A stretch of DNA of 64,000 bases, taken from assembly GCA_947627695.1 (NCBI GenBank), contig CANQXF010000001.1, forward strand, positions 1 through 64,000, written 5' to 3'. Numbering within the stretch: position 1 is the stretch's first letter; each line of letters begins with the position of its first letter. Below the pieces are notes generated by a model. It ran no database searches, was not told the DNA's origin, and was given only the letters and a program-made list of their open reading frames with translations. Both the position numbers and the translations under genes were made by a program. Origin of the DNA: an uncultured Ruminiclostridium sp. (GTDB lineage Bacteria; Bacillota; Clostridia; Oscillospirales; Ruminococcaceae). Shown in pieces: positions 53,365 through 62,453 of the stretch.

Positions 53365-53880
53365 TTAAATTCCGATATATTTGTCCGCCTTTTTTAAAAC
53401 ATAAATCAACGGACAAATAAGCGTGCCGCAAATAAAATTGCTTATCCCGTGAATTGCGTCGAACGGCAGGCCCGCAATTATCCATGCAATCATTCCGTTA
53501 AACGACAATCCGAACAACAGTGCCTGAGCGGGAGCGTACAATGTTCCGAACAAAAAACCATGCAAAGCACATACAGTCATATAAACTATCGGTCTGAATT
53601 TATTCGGTATATTTTTCGGCAAAAGCATAACTGCTCCCCAAAGAATTGTCCAGATATACAAATACGGTATCCACCACGTTGCAAAGCCCGCAAATAAACC
53701 GTTCAACAGTACATAAACGTAAATGGGATAAAGAGCTTTTTTTCGATATACAACCGTAATTGCAACAATAAATGTTCCCAAGAGATGAATATTAGGGAGC
53801 GCCTCCATAAGGAATTTAGACGCATACATCAACGCTCCCAGCACACCAAACAGCGCAATTTCTTTAATAGATAGTTTCAT
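53365..53880 (-). CDS. ECF transporter S component (probable cobalamin)
   Basis: 171 residues with about six membrane helices. MKLSIKEIALFGVLGALMYASKFLMEALPNIHLLG and FDAIHGISNFICGTLICPLIYVLKK have the build of ECF substrate-binding subunits. The EcfA/T motor must be encoded elsewhere. It immediately follows a DUF4430 lipoprotein (one base apart) and a B12-dependent methionine operon, so cobalamin is the best substrate guess. Confidence 0.8.
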   Translation of the reverse strand: MKLSIKEIALFGVLGALMYASKFLMEALPNIHLLGTFIVAITVVYRKKALYPIYVYVLLNGLFAGFATWWIPYLYIWTILWGAVMLLPKNIPNKFRPIVYMTVCALHGFLFGTLYAPAQALLFGLSFNGMIAWIIAGLPFDAIHGISNFICGTLICPLIYVLKKADKYIGI

Positions 53881-53881
53881 T

Positions 53882-54343
53882 TTATTCAGCTTTGAAAGAA
53901 TATGAATCTCCTGCCGTTATATTTGTGGAATCAACGCCTGTTGACGCATATTCGCCGTTTATGTAGAAAGCCCAGTATTTTCCGTCGGTATCATAATCCA
54001 ACGTTATACCATTGACGGTTTTGACGTACAGCCCATATTCGCTTTCATCTCCCGAAATAAGTTCAACATCAGTCAAAGCGTCACCAACAGTTGTTTTATC
54101 GGTATGTATCTCGAACAAGGTTTCATTTCCGTCAACATCTGTAACTGAAAAAGTAAATACCGTTTCTCCTTCACCTAAAACAGTGATGTCATTGTTATTA
54201 TCCGAAGAAGATACGGACGCATCTGCGCTGCTGCTGTTTTCACTTTCAGCCTTGCTATTTGCGCATGCTGTAAAAGTCAATACAGCGGCAGTAAACAGTG
54301 CCAAAAGCAAAATTGATGTTTTTCCTTTAAATGTTTTTTTCAT
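53882..54343 (-). CDS. DUF4430 lipoprotein (transcobalamin-like)
   Basis: 153 residues. A signal peptide with lipobox FTACANS (Cys about 27), a serine-rich linker, then one compact DUF4430 domain (about 55-153) with TTVGDALTDVELISGDESEYGLYVKTVNGITLDYDTDGKYWAFYINGE, ending ITAGDSYSFKAE. This domain resembles the C-terminal fold of transcobalamin and intrinsic factor. It is probably a surface ligand binder for the following ECF transporter. Confidence 0.82.
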   Translation of the reverse strand: MKKTFKGKTSILLLALFTAAVLTFTACANSKAESENSSSADASVSSSDNNNDITVLGEGETVFTFSVTDVDGNETLFEIHTDKTTVGDALTDVELISGDESEYGLYVKTVNGITLDYDTDGKYWAFYINGEYASTGVDSTNITAGDSYSFKAE

Positions 54344-54364
54344 AGTTTTTGTCTCCTTTGTTTT

Positions 54365-56776
54365 TTATTTATTAATAGCCGAATTTATTTCTTCGGCATA
54401 TCTAACTGTTTCCATAGCGTCCTTCGCATACTTGTCAGCACCGATCTTATCGGCATATTCCTGATTAAGGACGGCTCCTCCCACAACGACTTTACACCAG
54501 GGAGCTTTCTGACGAAGTAATCTGATAGTTTCTTCCATAGCGGGAACAGTTGTTGTCATAAGTGCGCTGAGTCCTACAATGGGAGCATGCAGTTCTATTG
54601 TCTTTTCCACAATGATTTCAGGCGGAACGTCACGTCCAAGGTCTGTAACATCAAAGCCGTAATTTTCAAGCAATAATTTCACAATATTTTTTCCAATATC
54701 ATGAATATCGCCTTTTACAGTGGCAATTACAAAGCTACATTTATCCGATGCTCCACGAGGTACTGCTTTCTTTATAGTTTCAAAGGCTGATTTAGCCGCC
54801 TCTGCGCTCATCAAAAGCTGAGGAAGATAAACCGTTTTGTTTTCAAAACCCACTCCTACGATATTCAAAGCGGGAATGATCTCGTTTTGCACAATTGAAA
54901 GAGGTTCGACAGTGTTTAAAAGCTCCTGTGTAACTTGCGCCGCCTTTTCTTTTAAACCTTTTATGACTGCATGCTGAAGTTCGCTTTTATATTCTTCCGA
55001 TTGTACTGATACAGTGGCTTTTGCCTCGGCAACAACAGTATTCACCTGCGGAACGGTTTCAATAAAGGAAATATAGTCAGAACAATTATCATCTAAACCA
55101 TTAAGGGCGCAATATGAATAATATGTCTTCATCATTTCAGCCGAATATGGGTTCATTATAGCCGCAGACAGGCCGTTTCCCAATGCAAGAGCGAAAAATG
55201 TACTGTTAATTACTTCTCTCTGCGGAAGTCCGAAAGATACGTTTGAAACTCCAAGGGAAGTATTGCAGCCTAATTTTTCCTTTATCATCGCTACCGCTTT
55301 CAGCGTTTCTTTCGCCGCATTATTATCTGCACTTACCGCCATCGCCAGCGGATCAAATATTATGTCCTTTTTTTCTATGCTGTAACGCTTTGCCTGCTCC
55401 AATATTTTTTCGGCAATTTTTACTCTTTCTTCTGCTGTTTCAGGTATTCCCTTTTCATCAAGAGTCAGGGCTACCACCAAACCGCCGTATTTTTTTACAA
55501 GTGGGAATACTGTTTCAATGCTTTCCTGCTTGCCGTTTACGGAGTTTATCATAGCTTTTCCGTTGTATCTGCGCAAAGCCGCTTCCATAGCTTTTACATC
55601 GGAAGTATCGATCTGAAGTGGTAAATTTATTATAGCTTGCAACTCGCAAACTGCGGTCTCAAGCATTTTTACCTCATCTATTTCAGGCAGTCCCACATTC
55701 ACGTCAAGGATATGCACACCTTTTTCCTGCTGAGCAATTCCCTCTTTGAGGATATAATCAATGTCGTTTGATTTCAGCGCCTCTTTAAAGCGCTTTTTAC
55801 CAGTTGGATTTATCCTCTCGCCTATAAGAACAGGTTCATTTCCGAAAAATACTGCGTCAGAATACGAAGAAACGCATGTATATTCTTTTTTTGTCAGCTT
55901 TACAGGTGATGTTTTATCAGTGATTTCCGCCAATTTGGAAATATACTCAGGTGTTGTTCCGCAGCACCCGCCTGCTATTCTAACGCCCTGCTTTATCAGC
56001 TCATTTACATCTTCTGCAAATTCCTGCGGCAAAACATCATAAACGGTTTTCCCGTTCACTGACTTTGGAAGTCCTGCGTTCGGCTTTAATATAACAGGAA
56101 GTGAGGAATATTTTATATATTCTTTTACCACGCCGCTTAAAGCCTTGGGTCCCAACGAGCAGTTCACTCCTATCGCATCAGCGCCCATTCCTTCCAGCAT
56201 TGCTACCATTGCGGCAGGAGAAGTTCCTGACAACAGCTTTCCGTCCTCACCGTATGCATTTGAAACAAAAACAGGAAGGTCACGGCTTTCTTTAGCCGCC
56301 AATAATGCAGCTTTGGTTTCATAGCTGTCGTTCATTGTTTCGATAAAAATGAGGTCAACGCCATATTTTACGCCTATTTTCACAGTTTTTGAAAATACAG
56401 TGACCGCATCTTCAAAATCAAGGTCACCAAAAGGCTTTAAAAGTTTTCCTGTCGGACCTATATCAAGAGCAATCCACTTATTTTCCTTATTCTCGCACTG
56501 TTCTCTTGCATTTTTTGCATTGGATACAGCAGATTTTATTATTTCATCAAGCTCTGTATCGGAAAATTTAAGGCAATTTGCGCCAAAAGTGTTTGTGCTT
56601 ACAACATCGCTCCCTGCATTGTAATAATCAAAATGAATTTTTGTGATCAGATCAGAATGGGTGATATTCCAGTATTCGGGAAGCTCTCCTGCCGCCAATC
56701 CCGCAGATTGAAGAATAGTGCCCATTCCCCCATCAAGAAACAGGATGTTCTCTTTTATATAATCGGTTATTTTCAT
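54365..56776 (-). CDS. metH: Cobalamin-dependent methionine synthase (without activation domain)
   Basis: 803 residues, about 400 shorter than full MetH. Homocysteine domain (about 1-285) with FLDGGMGTILQSAG and the zinc site GGCCGTTPEYI; pterin domain (about 310-560) with LIGERINPTGKKRFKEAL; B12 cap (about 580-670); B12-binding domain with ATVKGDIHDIGKNIVKLLLENYGFDV (DxHxxG). It moves the methyl group of methyl-THF to homocysteine. The AdoMet activation domain is in the separate upstream gene, overlapping by four bases. Confidence 0.94.
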   Translation of the reverse strand: MKITDYIKENILFLDGGMGTILQSAGLAAGELPEYWNITHSDLITKIHFDYYNAGSDVVSTNTFGANCLKFSDTELDEIIKSAVSNAKNAREQCENKENKWIALDIGPTGKLLKPFGDLDFEDAVTVFSKTVKIGVKYGVDLIFIETMNDSYETKAALLAAKESRDLPVFVSNAYGEDGKLLSGTSPAAMVAMLEGMGADAIGVNCSLGPKALSGVVKEYIKYSSLPVILKPNAGLPKSVNGKTVYDVLPQEFAEDVNELIKQGVRIAGGCCGTTPEYISKLAEITDKTSPVKLTKKEYTCVSSYSDAVFFGNEPVLIGERINPTGKKRFKEALKSNDIDYILKEGIAQQEKGVHILDVNVGLPEIDEVKMLETAVCELQAIINLPLQIDTSDVKAMEAALRRYNGKAMINSVNGKQESIETVFPLVKKYGGLVVALTLDEKGIPETAEERVKIAEKILEQAKRYSIEKKDIIFDPLAMAVSADNNAAKETLKAVAMIKEKLGCNTSLGVSNVSFGLPQREVINSTFFALALGNGLSAAIMNPYSAEMMKTYYSYCALNGLDDNCSDYISFIETVPQVNTVVAEAKATVSVQSEEYKSELQHAVIKGLKEKAAQVTQELLNTVEPLSIVQNEIIPALNIVGVGFENKTVYLPQLLMSAEAAKSAFETIKKAVPRGASDKCSFVIATVKGDIHDIGKNIVKLLLENYGFDVTDLGRDVPPEIIVEKTIELHAPIVGLSALMTTTVPAMEETIRLLRQKAPWCKVVVGGAVLNQEYADKIGADKYAKDAMETVRYAEEINSAINK

Positions 56777-57450
56777 TTATTTCTCCTATACTCGCAGTCC
56801 TTAAATGAACAATTTCCACATTTGTCAATATCGGCAGTTCTACACTGATTCTCGCCTATTCCTATGATAGCTGTTACAGATTTCGTAGGCGACATCAAAA
56901 GGCTGTCGTTAAGCGTCAGCCCTATTTTTACAGGGCAGTCAAGAAATTTAAAAATATCCTTTTGAAATTCCAGAGGCAGATCTCCATATCCCGGACTGAA
57001 ACGAGGTCTTGTGAATTTACCTTCTTTTTCTTTCAAACAGGATATTTCGTTATTGAATAAATCACAAAGGCATTCAATACGCTCGGCGCCAATTCCCTGA
57101 AAAATCAGCGCTTTTGCAGGTGAAATCCTGCTGTATTTTGCTGTAAGCCTGTCCAGTTCAATTCCCGCCGTGGCAGCAAAAACCACTGCGCTGTTGCATA
57201 AATACAGATTTTTTGATAGATCGGAAGAAACAACTTTTGCAAATCCGAAATCCACTTCATCATTTTCCATTTGAACAGAAATTTCACTGTAACAAACTCT
57301 GTATACTGCTTTATCAGTTGCTTCTTTTATACATTCATCAACAATTTTGGTCATTTCAGGCGCTTCCTGTTTGATACCCGAATATCTCAAAATTTCATTT
57401 CTTTTGAATGGAGGAGCGTCATAAGTTTTTACAAATATTCCGTCTGTCAT
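56773..57450 (-). CDS. Separate MetH activation-domain protein
   Basis: 225 residues. DFGFAKVVSSDLSKNLYLCNSAVVFAATAGIELDRL and RPRFSPGYGDLPLEFQKDIFKFLD with LTPSKSVTAIIG-like LMSPTKSVTAIIGIG match the AdoMet-binding activation domain of MetH. The C-terminus carries CGNCSFKDCEYR, a cysteine cluster. It probably reactivates oxidised cobalamin on the shortened MetH. It overlaps metF and metH by four bases each. Confidence 0.88.
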   Translation of the reverse strand: MTDGIFVKTYDAPPFKRNEILRYSGIKQEAPEMTKIVDECIKEATDKAVYRVCYSEISVQMENDEVDFGFAKVVSSDLSKNLYLCNSAVVFAATAGIELDRLTAKYSRISPAKALIFQGIGAERIECLCDLFNNEISCLKEKEGKFTRPRFSPGYGDLPLEFQKDIFKFLDCPVKIGLTLNDSLLMSPTKSVTAIIGIGENQCRTADIDKCGNCSFKDCEYRRNK

Positions 57451-58328
57451 TTTGTCCCCAGTATATTTGAAAGATTACTTTGAATTTTAGCTGCAACGTC
57501 AGGCTTGTTCATTGAATAAACGTGAACATTTACTATACCGTTTGCATAAAGATCTATTATCTGGTCGGTCGCATACGCAATTCCTGCCTGTTTCATAGCG
57601 TTGGGAGAATGACTGAACTTGTCCACAAGGCTTTTGAAACGCTGCGGCATAAAAGAACCTGAGAGTTTTATTGCTCTGTCCACCTGCTTTGCGTTGGTTA
57701 TAGGCATTACTCCGGGGATTACGGGAACAGTAATTCTCGCCTCACGGATTTTATATAAGAAATTATAAAGAAGATTGTTGTCGAAGAACATCTGAGTCGT
57801 CAAAAACGAACAGCCTGCATCCACTTTTTCTTTAAGATATTTTATATCTTCCTTCTGGTCAGAGCTTTCAGGATGGATCTCAGGGTAGCAGGCGGCGCCT
57901 ATGCAAAAATCAGCTCCACTGGCTTTTATATCATGTATCAAATCAATTGCGTGACGATATGCCCATGTGCTTCTGTCGCTTTTCTCCAATTCCGGAGTAA
58001 GATCGCCTCGTAAAGCCATAACGTTTTCTATACCAGCCATTTTCATCTCTTCTATTTTTTTAGCAACAGTTTCTTTGGTAGATGAAACGCAGGTAAGGTG
58101 AGCAAGTGTGGGAACACCGTAATGCTCTTTTATGTTCTTCACAATATCCAGCGTATATTCGCTCGTCCCGCCGCCTGCACCGTATGTAACGCTCATAAAC
58201 GAGGGACGCAGCTTTGCGATCTCCTCAGTAGCGCTTTTTACACTTTCAAAGCTATCGCTGCTTTTAGGAGGAAAAACCTCAAAGGACAGCGATAATTCTT
58301 TCTTTTCAAATATTTCTGTGATTTTCAA
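57447..58328 (-). CDS. metF: Methylenetetrahydrofolate reductase
   Basis: About 293 residues. LSFEVFPPKSSDSFESV, RPSFMSVTYGAGGGTSEYT, HLTCVSSTKETV and NVMALRGD are diagnostic of MetF. It reduces methylene-THF to methyl-THF for MetH. The frame opens at GTG 58337, but AGGGGTG is spaced best for TTG 58328, which I choose; ATG starts are absent. Promoter and short leader lie just upstream; no riboswitch is seen. Confidence 0.93.
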   Translation of the reverse strand: MKITEIFEKKELSLSFEVFPPKSSDSFESVKSATEEIAKLRPSFMSVTYGAGGGTSEYTLDIVKNIKEHYGVPTLAHLTCVSSTKETVAKKIEEMKMAGIENVMALRGDLTPELEKSDRSTWAYRHAIDLIHDIKASGADFCIGAACYPEIHPESSDQKEDIKYLKEKVDAGCSFLTTQMFFDNNLLYNFLYKIREARITVPVIPGVMPITNAKQVDRAIKLSGSFMPQRFKSLVDKFSHSPNAMKQAGIAYATDQIIDLYANGIVNVHVYSMNKPDVAAKIQSNLSNILGTK

Positions 58329-58384
58329 TATATCCACCCCTGAATAATAATCAATCTATGACAAAATGCACCGTATTTCTGATT

Positions 58385-58413
58385 ATTATAGCATTTACAG
58401 TGTTATGTGTCAA
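58385..58413 (-). promoter_or_regulatory. Promoter of the metF operon
   Basis: TTGACA at 58408-58413, 17-base spacer, TATAAT at 58385-58390. Confidence 0.87.
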
Positions 58414-58478
58414 TATGCTTTATTACAACATTTAATAAACTGTAATGTGAATTTATAGTGAAAATTATTGCGGCATGA

Positions 58479-58507
58479 TTGACAAACGTTTCAAATAGAA
58501 ATATAAT
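58479..58507 (+). promoter_or_regulatory. Promoter of the ABC exporter
   Basis: TTGACA at 58479-58484, 17-base spacer, TATAAT at 58502-58507. The spacer begins with the palindrome AAACGTTT. Confidence 0.87.
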
Positions 58508-58510
58508 GTT

Positions 58511-58528
58511 AATGTATCTAATGTATCT
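58511..58528 (+). repeat. Tandem nonamer downstream of the ABC promoter
   Basis: Two adjacent copies of AATGTATCT start three bases after the -10 box, at the likely transcription start. They could bind a repressor. Confidence 0.5.
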
Positions 58529-58564
58529 TTTAAATAATATATAAAGACGGAAGGTAGAACAACA

Positions 58565-61525
58565 ATGCTGCAATTAAAAGACGTTATCAAAAAATACGGC
58601 GAAAAAGACAATGTAGTAACAGCATTAAACGGTATCAACATTACATTCAGAGAAAACGAATTTGTGGCTATTCTCGGTCATTCCGGCTGTGGAAAAACAA
58701 CAATGCTGAACATTATCGGCGGACTTGACCACTGTACCTCAGGAGATTTGATAATCAACGGCGTTTCCACAAAAAAATTCAAGGACAGAGATTGGGACGC
58801 ATACAGAAATCATTCCATAGGCTTTATTTTTCAAAGCTACGATCTGATACCTCACCAGACTGTACTGTCAAATGTTGAGCTTGCGCTTACAATATCAGGC
58901 GTTTCAAAATCTGAGCGCAGGAAAAAAGCAATCGAGGCTTTGAAAAAAGTCGGTCTTGGTGATCAGATACACAAAAGACCAAACCAGATGTCAGGCGGTC
59001 AGATGCAGAGAGTGGCTATTGCAAGAGCGCTGATAAATGACCCTGATATTCTTCTTGCAGACGAACCGACAGGAGCCTTGGACAGCGAAACCAGCATACA
59101 GGTAATGGAGCTTTTGAAGGAAGTCGCCAATGATAGACTTGTTATTCTTGTAACTCATAATCCTGAGCTTGCGGAGCAGTATGCCACCAGGATCGTTAAA
59201 GTAAAGGACGGCTCTATTATAAGCGATTCTGACCCTTATCAGCCTGCTAAGGAAGAAAATGTTGAAAACGCAAAGAAAAAACGTGTTTCAATGTCATTCT
59301 TTACCGCTGTATCTCTTTCAATGAACAACCTGCTTACCAAAAAAGGCCGCACTCTTCTTACGTCTTTTGCGGGTTCGATAGGAATAATCGGTATCGCGTT
59401 GATCCTATCCCTTTCAACAGGAATAAACAACTATATCAATTCGGTCCAGGAGGAGACCTTGTCCTCATACCCGATAGATATTATGAGAGAAACTACCGAT
59501 CTAAGCAGCTTGTTCGGCGCTATTATGGACAGGAATATCGAAGCTGACAGTGATGAAGACGGCGCAGCTCCCGCAGAATCTCAGACCGTAAAAGCAAATA
59601 CAAATATATATGAAGCCTTCAACGCACTGAACACCTCCGCAAAGCAAACAAACAATATGAAGGCATTTAAGGAATTTTTGGAGCAAAGCAAAGAAATTCA
59701 GGATAACGCCAGCGCAATAGCTTATTCCTATATCGTTCAAATGCCTGTATTTACCAAAGAACAATCAGGAAATATACTGAAGGTCGACCTTGCAGAGGTA
59801 ATGACAGGAACGGTCGGTATGGACAGCCCTATGGCGGGAGCCTCTTCCAGCACGATGATGGCAATGAGCAGTATGGATATGTGGGAAGAACTTCTGCCTG
59901 CGGAGGACGGTTCGCCTGTAAACGAAATATTAACAAATCAGTATGACCTTGTTTACGGCAGCTGGCCGCAAAACTATGATGAAGTGGTTGTCGTGCTCAC
60001 AAGACGCAACGAAATGCCGGATATTGTGGCATATACTCTCGGTCTTAAAGATACAAGCGTTTTGCCCGACCTTATGTCAAAGGTAATGAAGGGTGAATAT
60101 ATAGACGATTACGGAGATACCGAATGGACATATGACGAGCTTTGCGAAAAAGAATACAAGCTCATTCTTCCCTGCGAATATTATCAGACAGGAGAAAATG
60201 GAAAAGGATATATCGACCTGACAGAAAGTGAAACGGGATTGGAATATCTTTACAATTCCGAAGATATAGGATTAAATCTTAAAATAACAGGTTTTATACG
60301 TCCAAAGGAAGACGCTACGTCCGCTATGCTTTCGGGATATGTTGGATATACAAAGGATCTTACAAACTATATTATTGATAAGACGAACGAAAGCGAAATT
60401 CTGAAAAAGCAGTTAGACGACCCTGATACAGACGCAATAACCGGTCTGCCCTTTAAAACTGACGAATATACTGAGCCTTCAGCTGATGAAAAATCAAAGA
60501 GAGTAGACGAGTATATTTCCAAGCTCAGTTCTTCGGAAAAAGCAGATGTCTACAAGTTTATAATGTCACATCCTGACGACGCTGAAGCTGAACAGTATGC
60601 ACAGCAGTATCTGGCGCAATATACCCGTGAAGAATTGGAACAACAGGTTGCTGATATGTACGCTCAAAATATGGGTGTAGATTCGGATACAGTTATGTCA
60701 TATATAAACCAGATGGACGATGAAACGCTTTACGGATATATTTCAGAGGCGATTATTTCTCAATACGCTCAGCAGTATGCTCAAGCTGTTGAACAGCAGC
60801 TTTCCGCAATGACGGCGGAACAGCTTGCCGCAGCCTTGGATATGACAGAATTTGATGAAAACCAGTATGATATTTTGTTTGACGAGTATACGCCTGACGA
60901 ATTTTCCGATTCGGATTATGACGCAAATCTTACTGCTCTCGGATACGCAGATTTTGACGACCCGTCGTCCATACACATTTATGCAAAGACCTTTGAAGAT
61001 AAAGACAGAATAGCTGAAGCGATATCCGACTACAATGAAAAAGCAGATGAAGACGATGAGATAAAATACACAGATTACGTTGCTCTTCTTATGTCGTCTA
61101 TTACAGATATAATAAGCGGTATATCTTATCTTTTGATCGCATTTGTAGGAATTTCGCTGGTAGTTTCTTCAATAATGATAGGAATAATCACATACATTTC
61201 AGTGCTTGAGCGCACAAGAGAAATCGGTATTTTAAGAGCCATCGGTGCGTCAAAGCACGACATATCCACAGTTTTCAATGCTGAAACCTTAATAGTAGGA
61301 TTGGTATCGGGCGTGATAGGTATAGGGGTTTCTCTGCTGGCGCTTATACCGATAAACGCTATACTTCACAGTGCAACGGGCATTGAAGGACTGAATGCGG
61401 TTCTTCCTGCCGCAGGAGCAATAATACTTGTAGCAATAAGTATGATTTTAACATTGATAGCAGGAATTATTCCCTCAAGAGTTGCCGCAAAGAAAGACCC
61501 TGTTGAAGCGCTCAGGACAGAATAA
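58565..61525 (+). CDS. MacB-type ABC exporter (fused ATPase and FtsX permease)
   Basis: 986 residues. ATPase domain (1-225): Walker A GHSGCGKTTM, signature MSGGQMQRVAIARALI, Walker B ILLADEPTGALD, H-loop VTHN. One membrane helix near 265, a very large extracellular region (about 300-845) rich in acidic and glutamine-tyrosine stretches, and three C-terminal helices with the FtsX end VVSSIMIGIITYISVLERTREIGILRAIGAS. It likely exports or senses peptides, lipids or antibiotics by mechanotransmission. No partner gene or two-component system is adjacent. Confidence 0.9.
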   Translation: MLQLKDVIKKYGEKDNVVTALNGINITFRENEFVAILGHSGCGKTTMLNIIGGLDHCTSGDLIINGVSTKKFKDRDWDAYRNHSIGFIFQSYDLIPHQTVLSNVELALTISGVSKSERRKKAIEALKKVGLGDQIHKRPNQMSGGQMQRVAIARALINDPDILLADEPTGALDSETSIQVMELLKEVANDRLVILVTHNPELAEQYATRIVKVKDGSIISDSDPYQPAKEENVENAKKKRVSMSFFTAVSLSMNNLLTKKGRTLLTSFAGSIGIIGIALILSLSTGINNYINSVQEETLSSYPIDIMRETTDLSSLFGAIMDRNIEADSDEDGAAPAESQTVKANTNIYEAFNALNTSAKQTNNMKAFKEFLEQSKEIQDNASAIAYSYIVQMPVFTKEQSGNILKVDLAEVMTGTVGMDSPMAGASSSTMMAMSSMDMWEELLPAEDGSPVNEILTNQYDLVYGSWPQNYDEVVVVLTRRNEMPDIVAYTLGLKDTSVLPDLMSKVMKGEYIDDYGDTEWTYDELCEKEYKLILPCEYYQTGENGKGYIDLTESETGLEYLYNSEDIGLNLKITGFIRPKEDATSAMLSGYVGYTKDLTNYIIDKTNESEILKKQLDDPDTDAITGLPFKTDEYTEPSADEKSKRVDEYISKLSSSEKADVYKFIMSHPDDAEAEQYAQQYLAQYTREELEQQVADMYAQNMGVDSDTVMSYINQMDDETLYGYISEAIISQYAQQYAQAVEQQLSAMTAEQLAAALDMTEFDENQYDILFDEYTPDEFSDSDYDANLTALGYADFDDPSSIHIYAKTFEDKDRIAEAISDYNEKADEDDEIKYTDYVALLMSSITDIISGISYLLIAFVGISLVVSSIMIGIITYISVLERTREIGILRAIGASKHDISTVFNAETLIVGLVSGVIGIGVSLLALIPINAILHSATGIEGLNAVLPAAGAIILVAISMILTLIAGIIPSRVAAKKDPVEALRTE

Positions 61526-61566
61526 CTCACCGCTTTTTAAGACAAATAAATATTTTTAAAAAAATT

Positions 61567-61592
61567 CGCCTGATGAAAATTTTCATCAGGCG
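61567..61592. terminator. Perfect palindrome after the ABC gene
   Basis: Arms CGCCTGATGAAAA and TTTTCATCAGGCG form a perfect 26-base palindrome. Seven T follow on the minus strand but not on the plus strand, so as a terminator it points against the flanking plus-strand genes. Confidence 0.65.
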
Positions 61593-61594
61593 AT

Positions 61595-61623
61595 TTGACG
61601 TTTTATTTACAGTGTGATACAAT
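61595..61623 (+). promoter_or_regulatory. Promoter of the MBL-fold gene
   Basis: TTGACG at 61595-61600, 17-base spacer, TACAAT at 61618-61623, adjoining the palindrome. Confidence 0.78.
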
Positions 61624-61655
61624 AATTTAGCAAATATAAAAGGAGAGCACTTTAT

Positions 61656-62420
61656 ATGGACAACTGGTTTACTGTTGATAAAATTGACGACAGTACATTT
61701 GCTATCAGTGAATATAAGCATTGGGAAGAAACACATTGTTATCTGCTATGTGGAAAAGAGCATGCCGTTCTGATAGATACAGGTATGGGAATTTCAAATA
61801 TCAAAAAAATTGTTGATAGCCTGACGGCGCTTCCTGTTACTGTTATGACAACTCATGTACATTGGGATCATATAGGCGGACATAAGTATTTTAAGAATTT
61901 CGCCGTTCACGAAAGTGAAGTGAGCTGGATCACTGGACAATTTCCGCTTTCTCTGCAATCAGTCAAGAAAAATTTTATGTTAAAGCCCTGCGTTCTTCCT
62001 GATGATTTTCGTTTGGAGAATTATCAAATTTTTAAGGGTTATCCTACAACTGTTCTACACGACAACGATATTTTCGACTTGGGCGGTCGAACATTGCAGG
62101 TCATACATACACCGGGTCATTCTCCGGGGCATTGCTGCTTTTATGAAAAAGAAAAATGCAGATTGTATTCGGGTGACCTGATTTATAAAGGATGTCTGGA
62201 CGCTTTTTATCCTACGACCGACCCTCAGCTTTTCTTTGACTCTGTAAAAAAGATACAGAAATATGAAATTAAAAGGGTCTTACCGGGTCACCATCAATTA
62301 AACGTTCCTGTTACTTTGATAAACGAAATTGAAAACGGATTTGCGCATATAGAGAAAAACGGACAGCTAAAACAGGGGAATGGATTGTTTGATTTTGGAG
62401 ATTTTCAAATTCATATATGA
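61656..62420 (+). CDS. MBL-fold metallo-hydrolase
   Basis: 254 residues. THVHWDHIGGH (zinc HxHxDH), HTPGHSPGHC, SGDLIYKG and a late histidine PGHHQ give all metal ligands of a metallo-beta-lactamase fold. Glyoxalase II-like or other hydrolase; substrate unknown. AGGAGAGC precedes the start. Own promoter. Confidence 0.87.
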   Translation: MDNWFTVDKIDDSTFAISEYKHWEETHCYLLCGKEHAVLIDTGMGISNIKKIVDSLTALPVTVMTTHVHWDHIGGHKYFKNFAVHESEVSWITGQFPLSLQSVKKNFMLKPCVLPDDFRLENYQIFKGYPTTVLHDNDIFDLGGRTLQVIHTPGHSPGHCCFYEKEKCRLYSGDLIYKGCLDAFYPTTDPQLFFDSVKKIQKYEIKRVLPGHHQLNVPVTLINEIENGFAHIEKNGQLKQGNGLFDFGDFQIHI

Positions 62421-62447
62421 AAGACATATTTTGATTTTAATAATGTC
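62420..62447. terminator. Weak bidirectional hairpin between MBL and MATE genes
   Basis: AAGACAT and ATGTCTT around 14 AT-rich bases; convergent stops flank it. Confidence 0.5.
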
Positions 62448-62453
62448 TTAAAT

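Noticed and set aside
58329-58384. Cobalamin or SAM riboswitch before metF
   Set aside because: Only about 50 bases separate the promoter from the start codon and no conserved core is present.
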